Source: AC-32 sp963754265 (GTDB lineage Bacteria; Actinomycetota; Thermoleophilia; Gaiellales; Gaiellaceae). Taken from it: a stretch of DNA of 64,000 nucleotides. The DNA lies in assembly GCA_963754265.1 (NCBI GenBank), contig CAVWFB010000004.1, positions 1-64,000 of the forward strand. Reading direction: 5' to 3'. The notes under the pieces were generated by a model. It made no database searches. It had not been told where the DNA came from and saw nothing but the letters and a program-made list of their open reading frames with translations. The number at the start of each line of letters is the position of its first letter. Position 1 is the first letter of the stretch. A program made the translations under genes and the position numbers. Below, one piece after another: positions 19,429 through 27,887 of this stretch.

Positions 19429-20135
19429 TAGACGCGGAGCCGCTCGCGCACGGCCTTGCTCTGTCGTCGCGCGACGTCGAGCTCGGTGCGCTCCGCGTCG
19501 TCGAGCGTCAGCCGAAGCCGGTCGGAAGCCGGTCGCCTGATCGCGGCAACCTTGCCGAGGTTCACCAGGTAGGAGCGGTGGATGCGGGCGAACCGGTCGC
19601 CGGGGAGCGTCTCCTCGAGCTCACGCAGCGACTTGGTGCACAGGTACGAGCGGTCGTACGTGTGCACGCGGCAATAGTCGCCGTCAGCGCGCGCGAAATG
19701 CAGCTCGTCCCAGTCGAGGAGGACGGTCTCACCACCGCTCACGACCGGGATCTTCGCGACCGGGGCGGCGGCCCCGGGCCGATGGCCGAGCCGCCGCACG
19801 ACCTGGGCGAGCCGCTCGGGGTCGACCGGCTTGAGCAAGTAGTCGAGCGCCTCGACCGCGAACGCCTCGATCGCGTACTGCTCGTGCGCGGTCACGAACA
19901 CGAGCTGCGGCGCTCCGGTCCGACCGTGCACGAGACGAGCGGCGTCGAGCCCGGAGAGCCCGGGCATCTCGATGTCGATGAAGACCACGTCGTACGGAAC
20001 CGCAGCCGCGAGCTTCAGCGCCTCGGGCGCGCTCGCCGCCTCGCCGACGACTTCGACCTCCGGGTGGGTGGCGAGCAGGTAGCGCAGCTCCGAGCGCGCG
20101 GGCGCCTCGTCGTCGACGAGCAGCGCGCGGATCAC
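19428..20135 (-). CDS. LytTR-family response regulator
   Basis: 235 aa. Receiver domain at residues 1-120 with the acidic pocket DDE (8-10), phospho-acceptor Asp54 in VFIDIEMPG, Thr/Ser switch in FVTAHEQYA and Lys in YLLKPVD. The C-terminal LytTR DNA-binding domain (about 135-235) has FARADGDYCRVHT, TKSLRELEETLPGDRFARIHRSYLVNL and a basic tail. GTG 20135 is the start; codons upstream lie in the palindromic spacer. It pairs with the LytS-type kinase 148 nt upstream and likely controls the following permease gene or envelope genes. Confidence 0.93.
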   Translation of the reverse strand: MIRALLVDDEAPARSELRYLLATHPEVEVVGEAASAPEALKLAAAVPYDVVFIDIEMPGLSGLDAARLVHGRTGAPQLVFVTAHEQYAIEAFAVEALDYLLKPVDPERLAQVVRRLGHRPGAAAPVAKIPVVSGGETVLLDWDELHFARADGDYCRVHTYDRSYLCTKSLRELEETLPGDRFARIHRSYLVNLGKVAAIRRPASDRLRLTLDDAERTELDVARRQSKAVRERLRV

Positions 20136-20164
20136 GCGGCCTCCTCCGCCTCCGGCTCCGTCGC

Positions 20165-20189
20165 GTGGGGGAAACCAGGTTTCCCCCAC
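20165..20189. repeat. Palindromic element, copy A
   Basis: GTGGGGGAAACC, one A, then GGTTTCCCCCAC is a perfect inverted repeat, extended by one further C-G pair, and is followed by GAGCCCCC. It lies in the 148-bp gap between the histidine kinase and response regulator genes. A second hairpin (CCTCGG-CTCCG-CCGAGG) is at 20215-20231, and imperfect direct repeats flank the palindrome at 20147-20163 and 20213-20228. A closely related palindrome with the same GAGCCCC tail occurs at 29987. Confidence 0.75.
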
Positions 20190-20283
20190 GAGCCCCCTTC
20201 TTCTTCCGAGGTCGCCTCGGCTCCGCCGAGGAAATCGATCGGGGGCACCTCCCTGTTCCCCCCAGCCCCCTCCACACGGCCGC

Positions 20284-21366
20284 TCACGCGGCCGGGACCT
20301 GCAGCCGCACGACGGTGCCGAAGACCCCCGACTTCAGCCGCACGCCTTCGCCGTAGAACGCAGTCAGGCGGCCGTGCACGTTGGCGAGGCCGAGGCCGTC
20401 GCTCTCGCCCGTCCCCGGCTCGAGCACCCGCTCGAGCGCCTCGCGGGCGATCCCGCGGCCGTTGTCGCGGACGGTCACCCGCAGGCGGCCTCGCCGAACG
20501 CGTGCGCGGACGAGGAGGTCGAGCGGCCGCTCGGTCTTGCCGTGCTTGACCGCGTTCTCGACGAGCGGCTGGACGAGAAACGGGGGCAGCCGCACCGCGA
20601 GGGCCTCCGGGGTCGCGTCGATCCGCACCTGGAGCTGCGGGCCGAAGCGGGCCTGCTCGAGCGCGAGGTAGCTGCGCACGTGGCGGAGCTCCTCCTCGAG
20701 GGAGATGAACTCGCCGGGCCGGGCCAGCGTCCACCGGCAGTAGTCGGCGAAGGCGAGGATCAGCTCGCGCGCCCGCTCCGGCTCGGTACGCGTGAAGCTC
20801 GCGATCGTGTTCAGGCAGTTGAAGAGGAAGTGCGGCTCGATCTGCGCCTGCAGCGCCTGCAGCTCGGCCGAGGCGGCCGCGCGGGCCGAGCCGGCGAGCT
20901 CGGAGAGCTGCAGCTGCGCCGAGAGCTGCTCTCCGAGGCCCGTGAGCAGGTCGACATCGTCCTCGTCCAGCGGCGCGCCGTCGGTCGCGTAGACCACCAG
21001 CGCCCCGACGGGGCCGTCCGACAGCCGGAGCGGGACGACCGCCGCCGCGCCGAGCGGGCACTCGGGGTGGCCGCAGGCGACCCGCAGGGCAAGCGGGGCG
21101 ACCAGCGTCTCCTGTGCCGCCAGGGCCTCGAACACCGGCCTGATCGGCTCGTCCCCGGCCCCGTGGTGGTCGGCGCCCGCGCCGGTGAACGCGAGCACAC
21201 GGGCGGTGTCGGTGACGGCGACCGCGCCGAAGCCGAGCTTCTCGAAGACCTCGTACGCGACGGTGCGCGCGGCGGGCTCGGAGAGACCGAGCCGCAGCTC
21301 CGGCAGGGTCGCGGCGAGAAGCTCGAGCGCGGGCGCCTCACGTCGGAGCCGGCGGACTCGTGGCAC
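20284..21366 (-). CDS. LytS/YehU-type sensor histidine kinase with GAF domain
   Basis: 360 aa, no membrane segment, so a cytosolic sensor. A GAF-like domain covers about residues 30-150 (FGAVAVTDTARVLAF..., CGHPECPLGAAAVVPL, GALVVYATD). The His-kinase core has the phospho-acceptor His179 in QIEPHFLFNCLNT and the ATPase boxes QPLVENAVKHG and RDNGRGI, then LGLANVHGRL. CGHPEC in the GAF domain could bind metal or sense redox, but that is speculation. It is divergent from the Nudix gene with a 23-bp gap and precedes its LytTR partner. Confidence 0.93.
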   Translation of the reverse strand: MPRVRRLRREAPALELLAATLPELRLGLSEPAARTVAYEVFEKLGFGAVAVTDTARVLAFTGAGADHHGAGDEPIRPVFEALAAQETLVAPLALRVACGHPECPLGAAAVVPLRLSDGPVGALVVYATDGAPLDEDDVDLLTGLGEQLSAQLQLSELAGSARAAASAELQALQAQIEPHFLFNCLNTIASFTRTEPERARELILAFADYCRWTLARPGEFISLEEELRHVRSYLALEQARFGPQLQVRIDATPEALAVRLPPFLVQPLVENAVKHGKTERPLDLLVRARVRRGRLRVTVRDNGRGIAREALERVLEPGTGESDGLGLANVHGRLTAFYGEGVRLKSGVFGTVVRLQVPAA

Positions 21367-21389
21367 GCGCTGACCGTACCATCGGCCGG

Positions 21390-21941
21390 ATGCACGTCAC
21401 CGAGGCCGTGCTGGCTCCGCTCCGCGCGCGCTACGGCGAGCCGCGCGCGCTGCCCTGGGAGGGCGAGGTCACCGCGGAGGAGTTCGCGCTGGCGGGCCGG
21501 TCACCCGAGCGCCGTCACGACGTCACCTTCTTCGTCTTCCACGGCGAGCGGCTCGCGCTGATCCGCAAGCCGCACTACACCGCGGGGCTCTGGCGCCCAC
21601 CGGGCGGAGGGACTCGGCCGGACGAGCCGTTCGAGGACGGTGTCGGCCGCGAGGCCCTGGAGGAGCTCGGCGTCGAGATCGAGCTCGAGCGGTTCCTCGT
21701 CGCCACCGAGGCGCGCTTTCGGCACGGGGAAGAGACGATCGACTGGCGCACGCTCGTCTTCTCGGCCCGCACCGAGGCAGAAGAGCTCGATCCGATCGAC
21801 CGGTACGAGATCGCGGAGGCCCGCTGGGGATCCTCCGACGAGCTCGAGGGCCCGATCCGGACGGCCCTGCTTCGGACCGGACGGGCGCTCTGGCGCTACC
21901 GCGTCGCGCTCCACGACGCCGCGCTCACCGCGCTACGTTAG
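21390..21941 (+). CDS. Nudix hydrolase
   Basis: 183 aa. A perfect Nudix box runs from residue 81: G, five residues, E, seven residues, then REALEELGV. The flanking LWRPPGGGTRPDE is typical. The N-terminal about 60 residues (ALPWEGEVTAEEFALAG) form an unrecognised extension. Substrate (nucleoside diphosphate derivative) unknown. ATG 21390 was chosen over an upstream in-frame start because MHVTEAVL begins a sensible helix and clears the divergent kinase gene. It ends in an overlapping TTAG with the CYTH-like gene. Confidence 0.88.
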   Translation: MHVTEAVLAPLRARYGEPRALPWEGEVTAEEFALAGRSPERRHDVTFFVFHGERLALIRKPHYTAGLWRPPGGGTRPDEPFEDGVGREALEELGVEIELERFLVATEARFRHGEETIDWRTLVFSARTEAEELDPIDRYEIAEARWGSSDELEGPIRTALLRTGRALWRYRVALHDAALTALR

Positions 21942-22726
21942 GCGGGCGAAGCGGGAGCCGGGAGGTTCTTCGAGAAGTACCTGAGCGCCGTCTTGGTCTT
22001 CGTCTGCTGCTCGCCCGAGAGCTCGACTCCCCGGTTCCGCAGGAACGCTCGGCTGTCCAGCGAGGTCTGGAACGCATCCGCCGGCAGGCACTTGGTCGAG
22101 AGCTCGAGGATCCGCGAGTTGTCCGGGTAGTTCCAGAGCTCGGCGACGATCCTGCCTGCGTAGTCCGCGGGCTTGAACTTGAGCTTGAGGACGAAGATCG
22201 GGCCCAGCACGGCCAGCTCGTCGAGCTCGATGCCGTCGGGTGCGTGCTCGGCGAAGAACGCCCGCTGCTCCTTGGAGAAGAGCTTGCGCAGAGGCCGGCC
22301 CTTCTCGAGGGTCTTGCGAACCGCGGTCGGCCCCAGTGCCGCCTTGAGCGAGGCCGAGCAGACGTACCCGCCGGGCATCGCGTCGACCTCGACGCCGAGG
22401 TTGGGAGAGGCCCGAAGCTTCTCCGGCAGCTCGTTCGGAACGACCGGACGCAGCTTGACGACCGAGTCGTCGCCCTTGCGCTGGACCCGGCGGGCCCGCA
22501 CGACGACGCCCTGCTTGTCGAGCGCCAGGTCGGGCGTGTCGAAGAAGAACACCTGACGGATCTCCGCATCGAGCGGGTCCATGCCGAGGGCCGAGACCGT
22601 CGAGCGGTGATCGGCTTCGGGCACCGTCAGCTTCAGCTCGACGCTGTCGGCGCCCTTGATCAGCCCGAACATCTGCTCGAGCTCGTCGTCGATGAGCGGC
22701 TTGGGGGATTTCGCAGCGGTAGCCAT
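21938..22726 (-). CDS. CYTH-like domain protein (262 aa)
   Basis: The N-terminal part SVELKLTVPEADHRSTVSALG resembles the first strand of CYTH triphosphate-tunnel proteins, with a reduced ELK in place of the ExExK metal/phosphate motif. Later come FFFDTPDLALDKQGVVVRARRV and SVVKLRPVVP, which match the tunnel strands that carry Arg and Lys. The C-terminal third (FKPADYAGRIVAELWNYPD...) is helical and unassigned. It may hydrolyse or bind triphosphates or polyphosphate, but loss of one acidic residue makes catalysis uncertain. It lies 9 nt downstream of a canonical CYTH gene. Confidence 0.75.
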   Translation of the reverse strand: MATAAKSPKPLIDDELEQMFGLIKGADSVELKLTVPEADHRSTVSALGMDPLDAEIRQVFFFDTPDLALDKQGVVVRARRVQRKGDDSVVKLRPVVPNELPEKLRASPNLGVEVDAMPGGYVCSASLKAALGPTAVRKTLEKGRPLRKLFSKEQRAFFAEHAPDGIELDELAVLGPIFVLKLKFKPADYAGRIVAELWNYPDNSRILELSTKCLPADAFQTSLDSRAFLRNRGVELSGEQQTKTKTALRYFSKNLPAPASPA

Positions 22727-22735
22727 GCCTCAATG

Positions 22736-23209
22736 TTACGCCTCTTCAGGCTCCGGCAGCCCCGTCATCGCGAGGCGCGTGTTCGAGTAGCGCGCGTCGC
22801 CGGTGAGCTCGCGCGAGAACCAGGCGGGCGGCGAGAACGCCTCGGCGGCGCCAGCGTCCTCGAACTCGACCTCAACCGTCATCAGTCCGGCGAGAGGGCC
22901 TTTGTAGACGTCGATCTCAGCGGTGTGCCCGTCGACCTGGGTGGTGCGCCGGGTCTTCTCGAGCCGCCGGCCCTCGGTCATGGCCCAGAGCTCCTCGAAC
23001 GACTCGCGCCCGAGCGGCACCTCAACCTCGTCCCGAACGAGCCCGTGACCGCGCTTGGCGGTGATGAGGAAGCGGTCGCCTCTCCGGCGAAGACGAACCT
23101 CGTCCTCACCGATCGCGAGGTAGCCCTGAGCGATCTCGTCCTCGGTATCGATCTCGAGCTCCTGTGGCAGCTGCTCGACGAGGAACTTCCGCTCGATCTC
23201 GGCAGTCAC
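22736..23209 (-). CDS. CYTH-domain triphosphatase
   Basis: 157 aa. It starts with the canonical metal/triphosphate motif EIERKFLVE (ExExK) and continues with YLAIGEDEVRLRRRGDRFLITAK, RDEVEVPL, EIDVYKGPLAGLMTVEVEFED and a C-terminal DARYSNTRLAM, all eight tunnel strands in order. Related enzymes are short-chain inorganic or thiamine triphosphatases. GTG 23209 overlaps the PolX stop (GTGA). Co-transcription with polX suggests a nucleotide or pyrophosphate housekeeping role; this is inference. Confidence 0.88.
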   Translation of the reverse strand: MTAEIERKFLVEQLPQELEIDTEDEIAQGYLAIGEDEVRLRRRGDRFLITAKRGHGLVRDEVEVPLGRESFEELWAMTEGRRLEKTRRTTQVDGHTAEIDVYKGPLAGLMTVEVEFEDAGAAEAFSPPAWFSRELTGDARYSNTRLAMTGLPEPEEA

Positions 23210-24936
23210 CTCTTCATCAGCTTCTTCAACTGGGCCAGCGTGCGGGTGTTCGCAACCTGGTCGGCCCGCAGCCAGGCCCTGCGCGCCTGGGCGACACCGA
23301 ACTCGACGTAGTCGAGCGCCTTCACCTCGTGGGCGTCGCTCGAGATGACGACCGGGACGCCCGCCTCCCCCGCCACCCGCGCGTTCACGTCGCGGAGGTC
23401 GAGCCGGTCCGGCTGGGAATTGATCTCGAGGAACGTCCCGGTCTCGACCGCCTGCTCGAGCACCCGCTCCAGATCGATCTCCATCGGCTCCCGCCGGCTC
23501 AGCTTGCGGCCCGTCAGGTGGCCGATGCAGTGCACGTGCGGGTTGTCCATCGTCGCGAGGATCCGCTCGGTCGGGTCGCGGTCGAAGGCGGTGTGGATCG
23601 AGGCCACCACCCAGTCCCGCTCCGCCAGCACCTCGTCGGGCACGTCGAGCGTCCCGTCCGCCTTGATGTTCACCTCGACGCCCTTGAGGAGCTTCATCGG
23701 CGCGACCCGCTTGGCGGCCTTGTCGATCTCCCTGGCCTGCTGCTCCATCCGGCCCTCGCGCAGGTAGTGGGAGTGGTCGGTGATCGCGTAGTACGCGTAG
23801 CCCTTCGCCTTCGCGGCGTCGACCATCTCGGTCAGGCTGTTCTTTCCGTCCGCCGACCAGTGCGTGTGCGTGTGCAGGTCGCCGCGGAGCTGCCCGGCTT
23901 CGACGAGCTCCGGCAGCTCGCCCTTCCGCGCCGCCTCCAGCTCCCCCGCGTTCTCGCGCAGCTCCGGCGGGATGAACTGGTACCCGAGCCGCTCGTAGAG
24001 CTCCTCCTCGCTCTGGGTGGTGAAGATCTCGCCGCTCTCGACCTCGGTCAACCCGTACTCCGAGACCGAGAGCCCACGGCGGACCGCGTCCTCCCGCAGC
24101 GCGACGTTGTGGGCCTTCGAGCCCGTGAAGTGCTGGAGCAGGTTGCCGTAGCACTCGGGCGGCACCACCCGCAGGTCGAAGCGGAAGCCCTCGTGTGAGA
24201 CCACGGTGGCCTTCGTCGGCCCCTTGGCCACGACCTCGGAGACCCAGGCCAGGCTCGTGAAGTACTCCGTCAGCGCAGCCGGGTCGCTTGCGGTCGCGAT
24301 GATGTCGAGGTCGCGGACCGTCTCCTTGCGCCGGCGCGCGCTCCCTGCCTCCGAGACCCGATCCGCCGCCGGATGCTCGCGCAGCACCTCGACCACCGCG
24401 AGGAGCGCCGGCAACGCTCGCCCGAGCAGCGTGCGCGGGGGCCCGGTCGCCTTCTTCTTGCGCCCGACCGACTTGAGCACGCTCTCCTCGAGCTTCGCGC
24501 CCAGCCCTGGCAGCGTTCGCAGCCGTTGCGCCCGCGCGGCCTCCTTCAGCTCCGCCAGCGTCGTGATCCCGAGCTCCTGCCAGATCTTCCGCACCGTCTT
24601 CGGGCCGAGCCCCGGGATGTTCAGGAACTCCACGACCTCGGGCGGGATCGTCTTGCGCCGCTTGGTGAGCGCCTCGATCTCGCCGGTGTCGACGATCTGG
24701 ACGATCTTTTCCTGGATCGTCGCTCCGATCCCCTGCAGCTCCTTCGCCTTGCCGTCGAGCGCGAGCTGGGCGACCGGCGTGCCGCTCTCGCGGATGCGTG
24801 TTGCCGCCCGGCGGTAGGCGAGCACGCGGAAGGCCGGCTGGCCCTCGATCTCGAGCAGATCGGACAGGAGCTCCAGCTGCTCGGCCACATCGGCGTTGCG
24901 GGGAAGCGTCTTCGCCTTCGCCACTCCAGCGATCAT
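23206..24936 (-). CDS. polX: DNA polymerase/3'-5' exonuclease PolX
   Basis: Family X polymerase with a PHP nuclease domain, 576 aa, full length for bacterial PolX, used in base-excision and gap repair. N-terminal 8-kDa region with LLEIEGQPAFRVLAYRRAA, two helix-hairpin-helix motifs (LNIPGLGPKTVRKIWQELG, LPGLGAKLEES), nucleotidyl-transferase segment AGSARRRKETVRDLDII with the metal Asp pair, then PHP with DLHTHTHWSADGKNS, YAITDHSHY, EVNIKADGTLD and ISSDAHE. ATG 24936 abuts the divergent ATG at 24937. GTG 24924 is an alternative start, 7 nt after TATGAT, fitting a leaderless transcript. Confidence 0.94.
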   Translation of the reverse strand: MIAGVAKAKTLPRNADVAEQLELLSDLLEIEGQPAFRVLAYRRAATRIRESGTPVAQLALDGKAKELQGIGATIQEKIVQIVDTGEIEALTKRRKTIPPEVVEFLNIPGLGPKTVRKIWQELGITTLAELKEAARAQRLRTLPGLGAKLEESVLKSVGRKKKATGPPRTLLGRALPALLAVVEVLREHPAADRVSEAGSARRRKETVRDLDIIATASDPAALTEYFTSLAWVSEVVAKGPTKATVVSHEGFRFDLRVVPPECYGNLLQHFTGSKAHNVALREDAVRRGLSVSEYGLTEVESGEIFTTQSEEELYERLGYQFIPPELRENAGELEAARKGELPELVEAGQLRGDLHTHTHWSADGKNSLTEMVDAAKAKGYAYYAITDHSHYLREGRMEQQAREIDKAAKRVAPMKLLKGVEVNIKADGTLDVPDEVLAERDWVVASIHTAFDRDPTERILATMDNPHVHCIGHLTGRKLSRREPMEIDLERVLEQAVETGTFLEINSQPDRLDLRDVNARVAGEAGVPVVISSDAHEVKALDYVEFGVAQARRAWLRADQVANTRTLAQLKKLMKR

Positions 24937-25650
24937 ATGGACGTGCGCGCAATCGTCTGCCTGCCCACCTACAACGAGCGCGAGAACCTCGAGGGGATCG
25001 TCCGCGCCCTCGGCGACCAGGAGGTCTCCGTGCTCGTAATCGACGACAACTCGCCGGACGGAACCGGCGAGCTTGCCGATCGGCTCGCCCGTGAGCTCGA
25101 CTACGTCGAGGTGCTGCACCGGGACGCCAAGGAGGGCCTCGGCCCCGCCTACCTCGCAGGCTTCCGCCACGCGCTCACCGATGGTGCGGAGCTGATCCTC
25201 GAGATGGACGCCGACTTCTCGCACGATCCGGGCGACGTCCAGCGCCTGGTGCGCGAGGCCGGCGAGGCTGACGTGGTGCTCGGCTCCCGCTACGTCCACG
25301 GCGGCTCGATCCGGAACTGGGGCCGCTGGCGCCGGTTCGTCTCGGCGGGAGGATCGGCCTACGCGCGCCGCGTGCTCGGCGTGCCGGTGCGAGATCTCAC
25401 AGGCGGCTTCAAGTGCTTCCGGCGGGAGGTGCTCGAGACCCTCGACCTCGATGCCATCTCCTCACGCGGCTACGCCTTCCAGATCGAGACGACCTACCGC
25501 GCGCTCCGGGCCGGCTTCCGTGTCGTCGAGGTGCCGATCGCCTTCGTCGACCGGGAGCGGGGAGGCTCGAAGATGAGCCGCGGCATCGTGCTCGAGGCGA
25601 TCTGGAAGGTCCCACTACTGCGGCTCCGGGCGCTCGGGAGGCGGCTGTAG
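24937..25650 (+). CDS. Polyprenol monophosphomannose synthase (DPM1-like GT2)
   Basis: 237-aa GT2 glycosyltransferase that transfers mannose from GDP-mannose to polyprenyl phosphate at the inner membrane face, supplying mannosylation. N-terminal CLPTYNERENLEGIV, IDDNSPDGTG, the metal-binding EMDADFSHDP (DxD type), GSRYVHGGSIRNWG, and GGFKCFRREVLE with SRGYAFQIE. There are no C-terminal transmembrane helices, so it is the soluble type. Start ATG 24937; GTG 24943 is possible. No Shine-Dalgarno exists because the codon touches the divergent polX start. Confidence 0.9.
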   Translation: MDVRAIVCLPTYNERENLEGIVRALGDQEVSVLVIDDNSPDGTGELADRLARELDYVEVLHRDAKEGLGPAYLAGFRHALTDGAELILEMDADFSHDPGDVQRLVREAGEADVVLGSRYVHGGSIRNWGRWRRFVSAGGSAYARRVLGVPVRDLTGGFKCFRREVLETLDLDAISSRGYAFQIETTYRALRAGFRVVEVPIAFVDRERGGSKMSRGIVLEAIWKVPLLRLRALGRRL

Positions 25651-25660
25651 CATTGCTCTC

Positions 25661-25984
25661 GTGAACGAGCTGACCGACGCGACCTTCGAGCAGGAGGTCC
25701 TGCAGGCCGAGACCCCGGTGATCGTCGATTTCTGGGCGCCTTGGTGCGGGCCCTGCCGCGCGGTCGAGCCGGTCCTGCGCCAGCTCGAGGAGGAGTACGG
25801 GCCGAAGGTCAAGTTCGCGAAGCTCGACATCGACCAGAACCTCCAGACGGCCTCTCGCTACGAGGTGCTCTCGATTCCGACGGCGATCCTCTTCGAAGGC
25901 GGAGAGCCGCGCGAGACCGTCATCGGCGCCCGGCCGCGCTCGCACTACGAGCAGGCGTGGGCGCAGTGGCTCACGCCCGCATAG
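25661..25984 (+). CDS. trxA: Thioredoxin
   Basis: 107-aa disulfide reductant. FWAPWCGPCRAVEPVL has the canonical WCGPC active site; the buried Asp (VIVDFWA) and cis-Pro region (LSIPTAILFEGG) are present. GTG 25661 lies 10 nt after the mannosyltransferase gene. The 3' end overlaps the convergent DppB gene by 14 nt. Confidence 0.95.
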   Translation: MNELTDATFEQEVLQAETPVIVDFWAPWCGPCRAVEPVLRQLEEEYGPKVKFAKLDIDQNLQTASRYEVLSIPTAILFEGGEPRETVIGARPRSHYEQAWAQWLTPA

Positions 25985-27014
25985 GCTTCGCAGACGGCTC
26001 CGTGCGCGCCTTCCGGAGCTGAGCCCGGTCCTCTTCGTCCAGGCCGCGCGGCGAGGTTCCGATGCGCGGGTCGAGCCAGGCGTAGAGCAGATCCACGACC
26101 AGGTTGAAGATCAGGATCGCCACCGTCACGAGGACGATGATCCCCATGAGCGGTGGTAAGTCCTGGCGCTGCAGGCTCCGCACCGCGAGCCTCCCGATCC
26201 CCGGCAGGCCGAAGACGGTCTCGACGAACACGGAGCCGCCGAAGGCGATGCTGATGTCCATCCCCAGCATCGTGATCACCGGCAGGAACGCGTTCTTGAG
26301 CACGTGGTTGCGCACGACCCGGAGCTCGGAAGCGCCCTTCGCCCGCGCGGTCATGACGTAGTCGTTGTCGAGCGTCTCGCGGACGCTCGCGCGGATCATG
26401 CGCACGTAGAGGGCCGCGAACAGCATCCCGAAGGTGATCCAGGGCAGGATCAGGTGGTAGGCCCATTGGCGTGGCCCGCCGCAGATCTCGCTCTTGCCGG
26501 CATAGAAGAAGTCGCAGTACCCGCCGAGCGGGAACATGTTCAGCTTGTGGCCGAAGACGTAGACGAGGATCAGCCCCAGCCAGATCGGGTGAACCGAGAT
26601 CCCGATCAGGACGAAGAGCATCGTCGCCCTGTCCAAGAGGGAGCGCGGCCGAAGGGCCGAGAGGATCCCGATCGGGATCGAGACGAGCATCCAGAAGACC
26701 GCGCCTCCGAAGATCACCGACGCGGTGATCGGGGCAGCGCGCTGGAGCTCCGCGTTCACCTCCTCGCGGCTCGTCGTCGAGCGTCCCAGGCTCTGGACGG
26801 TGACGATCCGCCAGAGGAACACGCCGTACTCGTGCCAGACCGGGCCGTGGATGCCGGTCGCCTGGTTGACGCCCGTGGTGATGTCGCGGCCCTGGACGTT
26901 GCTGCTGCCAGGCCGGTTCGTCGGGATGACGAAGAAGAGGACGTACGTCGAGAAGGTGACGGCGAGGAACACGACCACCGCCCACGCCAGCCTCTTCAGC
27001 ACGTAGGGAAGCAC
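25971..27014 (-). CDS. ABC transporter permease, DppB/OppB family
   Basis: 347 aa, six predicted helices. The N-terminal LPYVLKRLAWAVVVFLAVTFSTYVLFFVIP is the DppB hallmark, and the EAA-type loop DYVMTARAKGASELRVVRNHVLKNA contacts the ATPase. Family role: dipeptide, oligopeptide or nickel import. A longer than usual periplasmic loop (about 35-75) and an insertion with GGYCDFFYAGKSEICGG are present. It stands alone here: no DppC, ATPases or binding protein are in the window, so partners must be elsewhere. GTG 27014 starts the gene. Confidence 0.9.
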   Translation of the reverse strand: MLPYVLKRLAWAVVVFLAVTFSTYVLFFVIPTNRPGSSNVQGRDITTGVNQATGIHGPVWHEYGVFLWRIVTVQSLGRSTTSREEVNAELQRAAPITASVIFGGAVFWMLVSIPIGILSALRPRSLLDRATMLFVLIGISVHPIWLGLILVYVFGHKLNMFPLGGYCDFFYAGKSEICGGPRQWAYHLILPWITFGMLFAALYVRMIRASVRETLDNDYVMTARAKGASELRVVRNHVLKNAFLPVITMLGMDISIAFGGSVFVETVFGLPGIGRLAVRSLQRQDLPPLMGIIVLVTVAILIFNLVVDLLYAWLDPRIGTSPRGLDEEDRAQLRKARTEPSAKPMRA

Positions 27015-27071
27015 TGCCGCCCAGTACGTTGCCTGCTCGGGGTCGGTTCAGCAAGCCGCCGGACAGGGCGC

Positions 27072-27887
27072 CTAGGTGAAGTGTTCCCAGCCGCCGAGCT
27101 CGACGGGCTCGCCCTCGAGCAGGAGCTCGACGCCCTCGCCCTCGGCACAGCGGCCGATCTCGGTGAATTCGAGCGGGTCGGGTGTCGCCGCCAAGAGCTC
27201 GTAGTCCTCGCCGAAGCCGAGATCGGCGATCGCGGCGCCCTGCGCCAGCGGGACCCGTTCGAGCTCGATCGCGAGGCGGCAGCCGGACCGGCGCGCGATG
27301 TGGCCTGCGTCGCGGGCGAGACCGTCGGAGAGGTCGATCAGCGCGTTGGCACTGGCCGCAAGCCGCCGGCCCTCGTCGAGACGGAGCGGCGGGCGTGAGT
27401 GGCGCTGCTCGCGAAAGGCCGCTCCCGCGGCGCCGAGCGGGCCGGTCACGACGAGGAGGTCGCCCGGTCGCGCGCCGGCACGGCCGGGTACCCGTTCAGA
27501 GCGCCCGAGCGCGGTCACCGAGAGGAAGAGCCGCTCCGAGGCGGTCGTGTCGCCGCCCAGGATCGGCACACCCGGCTCGTTGAGGCCCTCGTAGAGCTCG
27601 ATGACGTCCTCGAGCGGGGTCTCCGGCGGCGCGCCGAGGCCGACGATCAGGCCTTCGGGCTCGGCACCCGAGGCGGCCAGGTCGCTGAGGTTGACGGCCG
27701 CCGCGCGGTAGCCGAGGTCGCGGTAGCTCGTCCACTCCAAGCGGAAGTGCACCTCCTGGACGAGCACGTCGTTCGTCACGACTCGGCCGCCCGAGAGCTG
27801 CGCGGCGTCGTTCTCGATTTCGCGCGCGAGGCCGCGACGTTCGAGCTCCGCCAGCAGTCCCAGCTCGCCCAGCTCAGAGAGCCGCAT
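27072..27887 (-). CDS. thiL: Thiamine-monophosphate kinase
   Basis: Phosphorylates thiamine monophosphate to the cofactor TPP, last step of the pathway. 271 aa, shorter than the usual about 320. AIR-synthase fold with ENDAAQLSGGRVVTNDVLVQEVHF (metal-binding Asp region, GDDAA variant), NLSDLAASGAEPEGLIVGL, GGDTTASE, SDGLARDAGHIARRSGC and GEDYELLAA. ATG 27887 overlaps the end of thiE by 14 nt. It is last gene of the TPP-riboswitch operon. Confidence 0.93.
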   Translation of the reverse strand: MRLSELGELGLLAELERRGLAREIENDAAQLSGGRVVTNDVLVQEVHFRLEWTSYRDLGYRAAAVNLSDLAASGAEPEGLIVGLGAPPETPLEDVIELYEGLNEPGVPILGGDTTASERLFLSVTALGRSERVPGRAGARPGDLLVVTGPLGAAGAAFREQRHSRPPLRLDEGRRLAASANALIDLSDGLARDAGHIARRSGCRLAIELERVPLAQGAAIADLGFGEDYELLAATPDPLEFTEIGRCAEGEGVELLLEGEPVELGGWEHFT

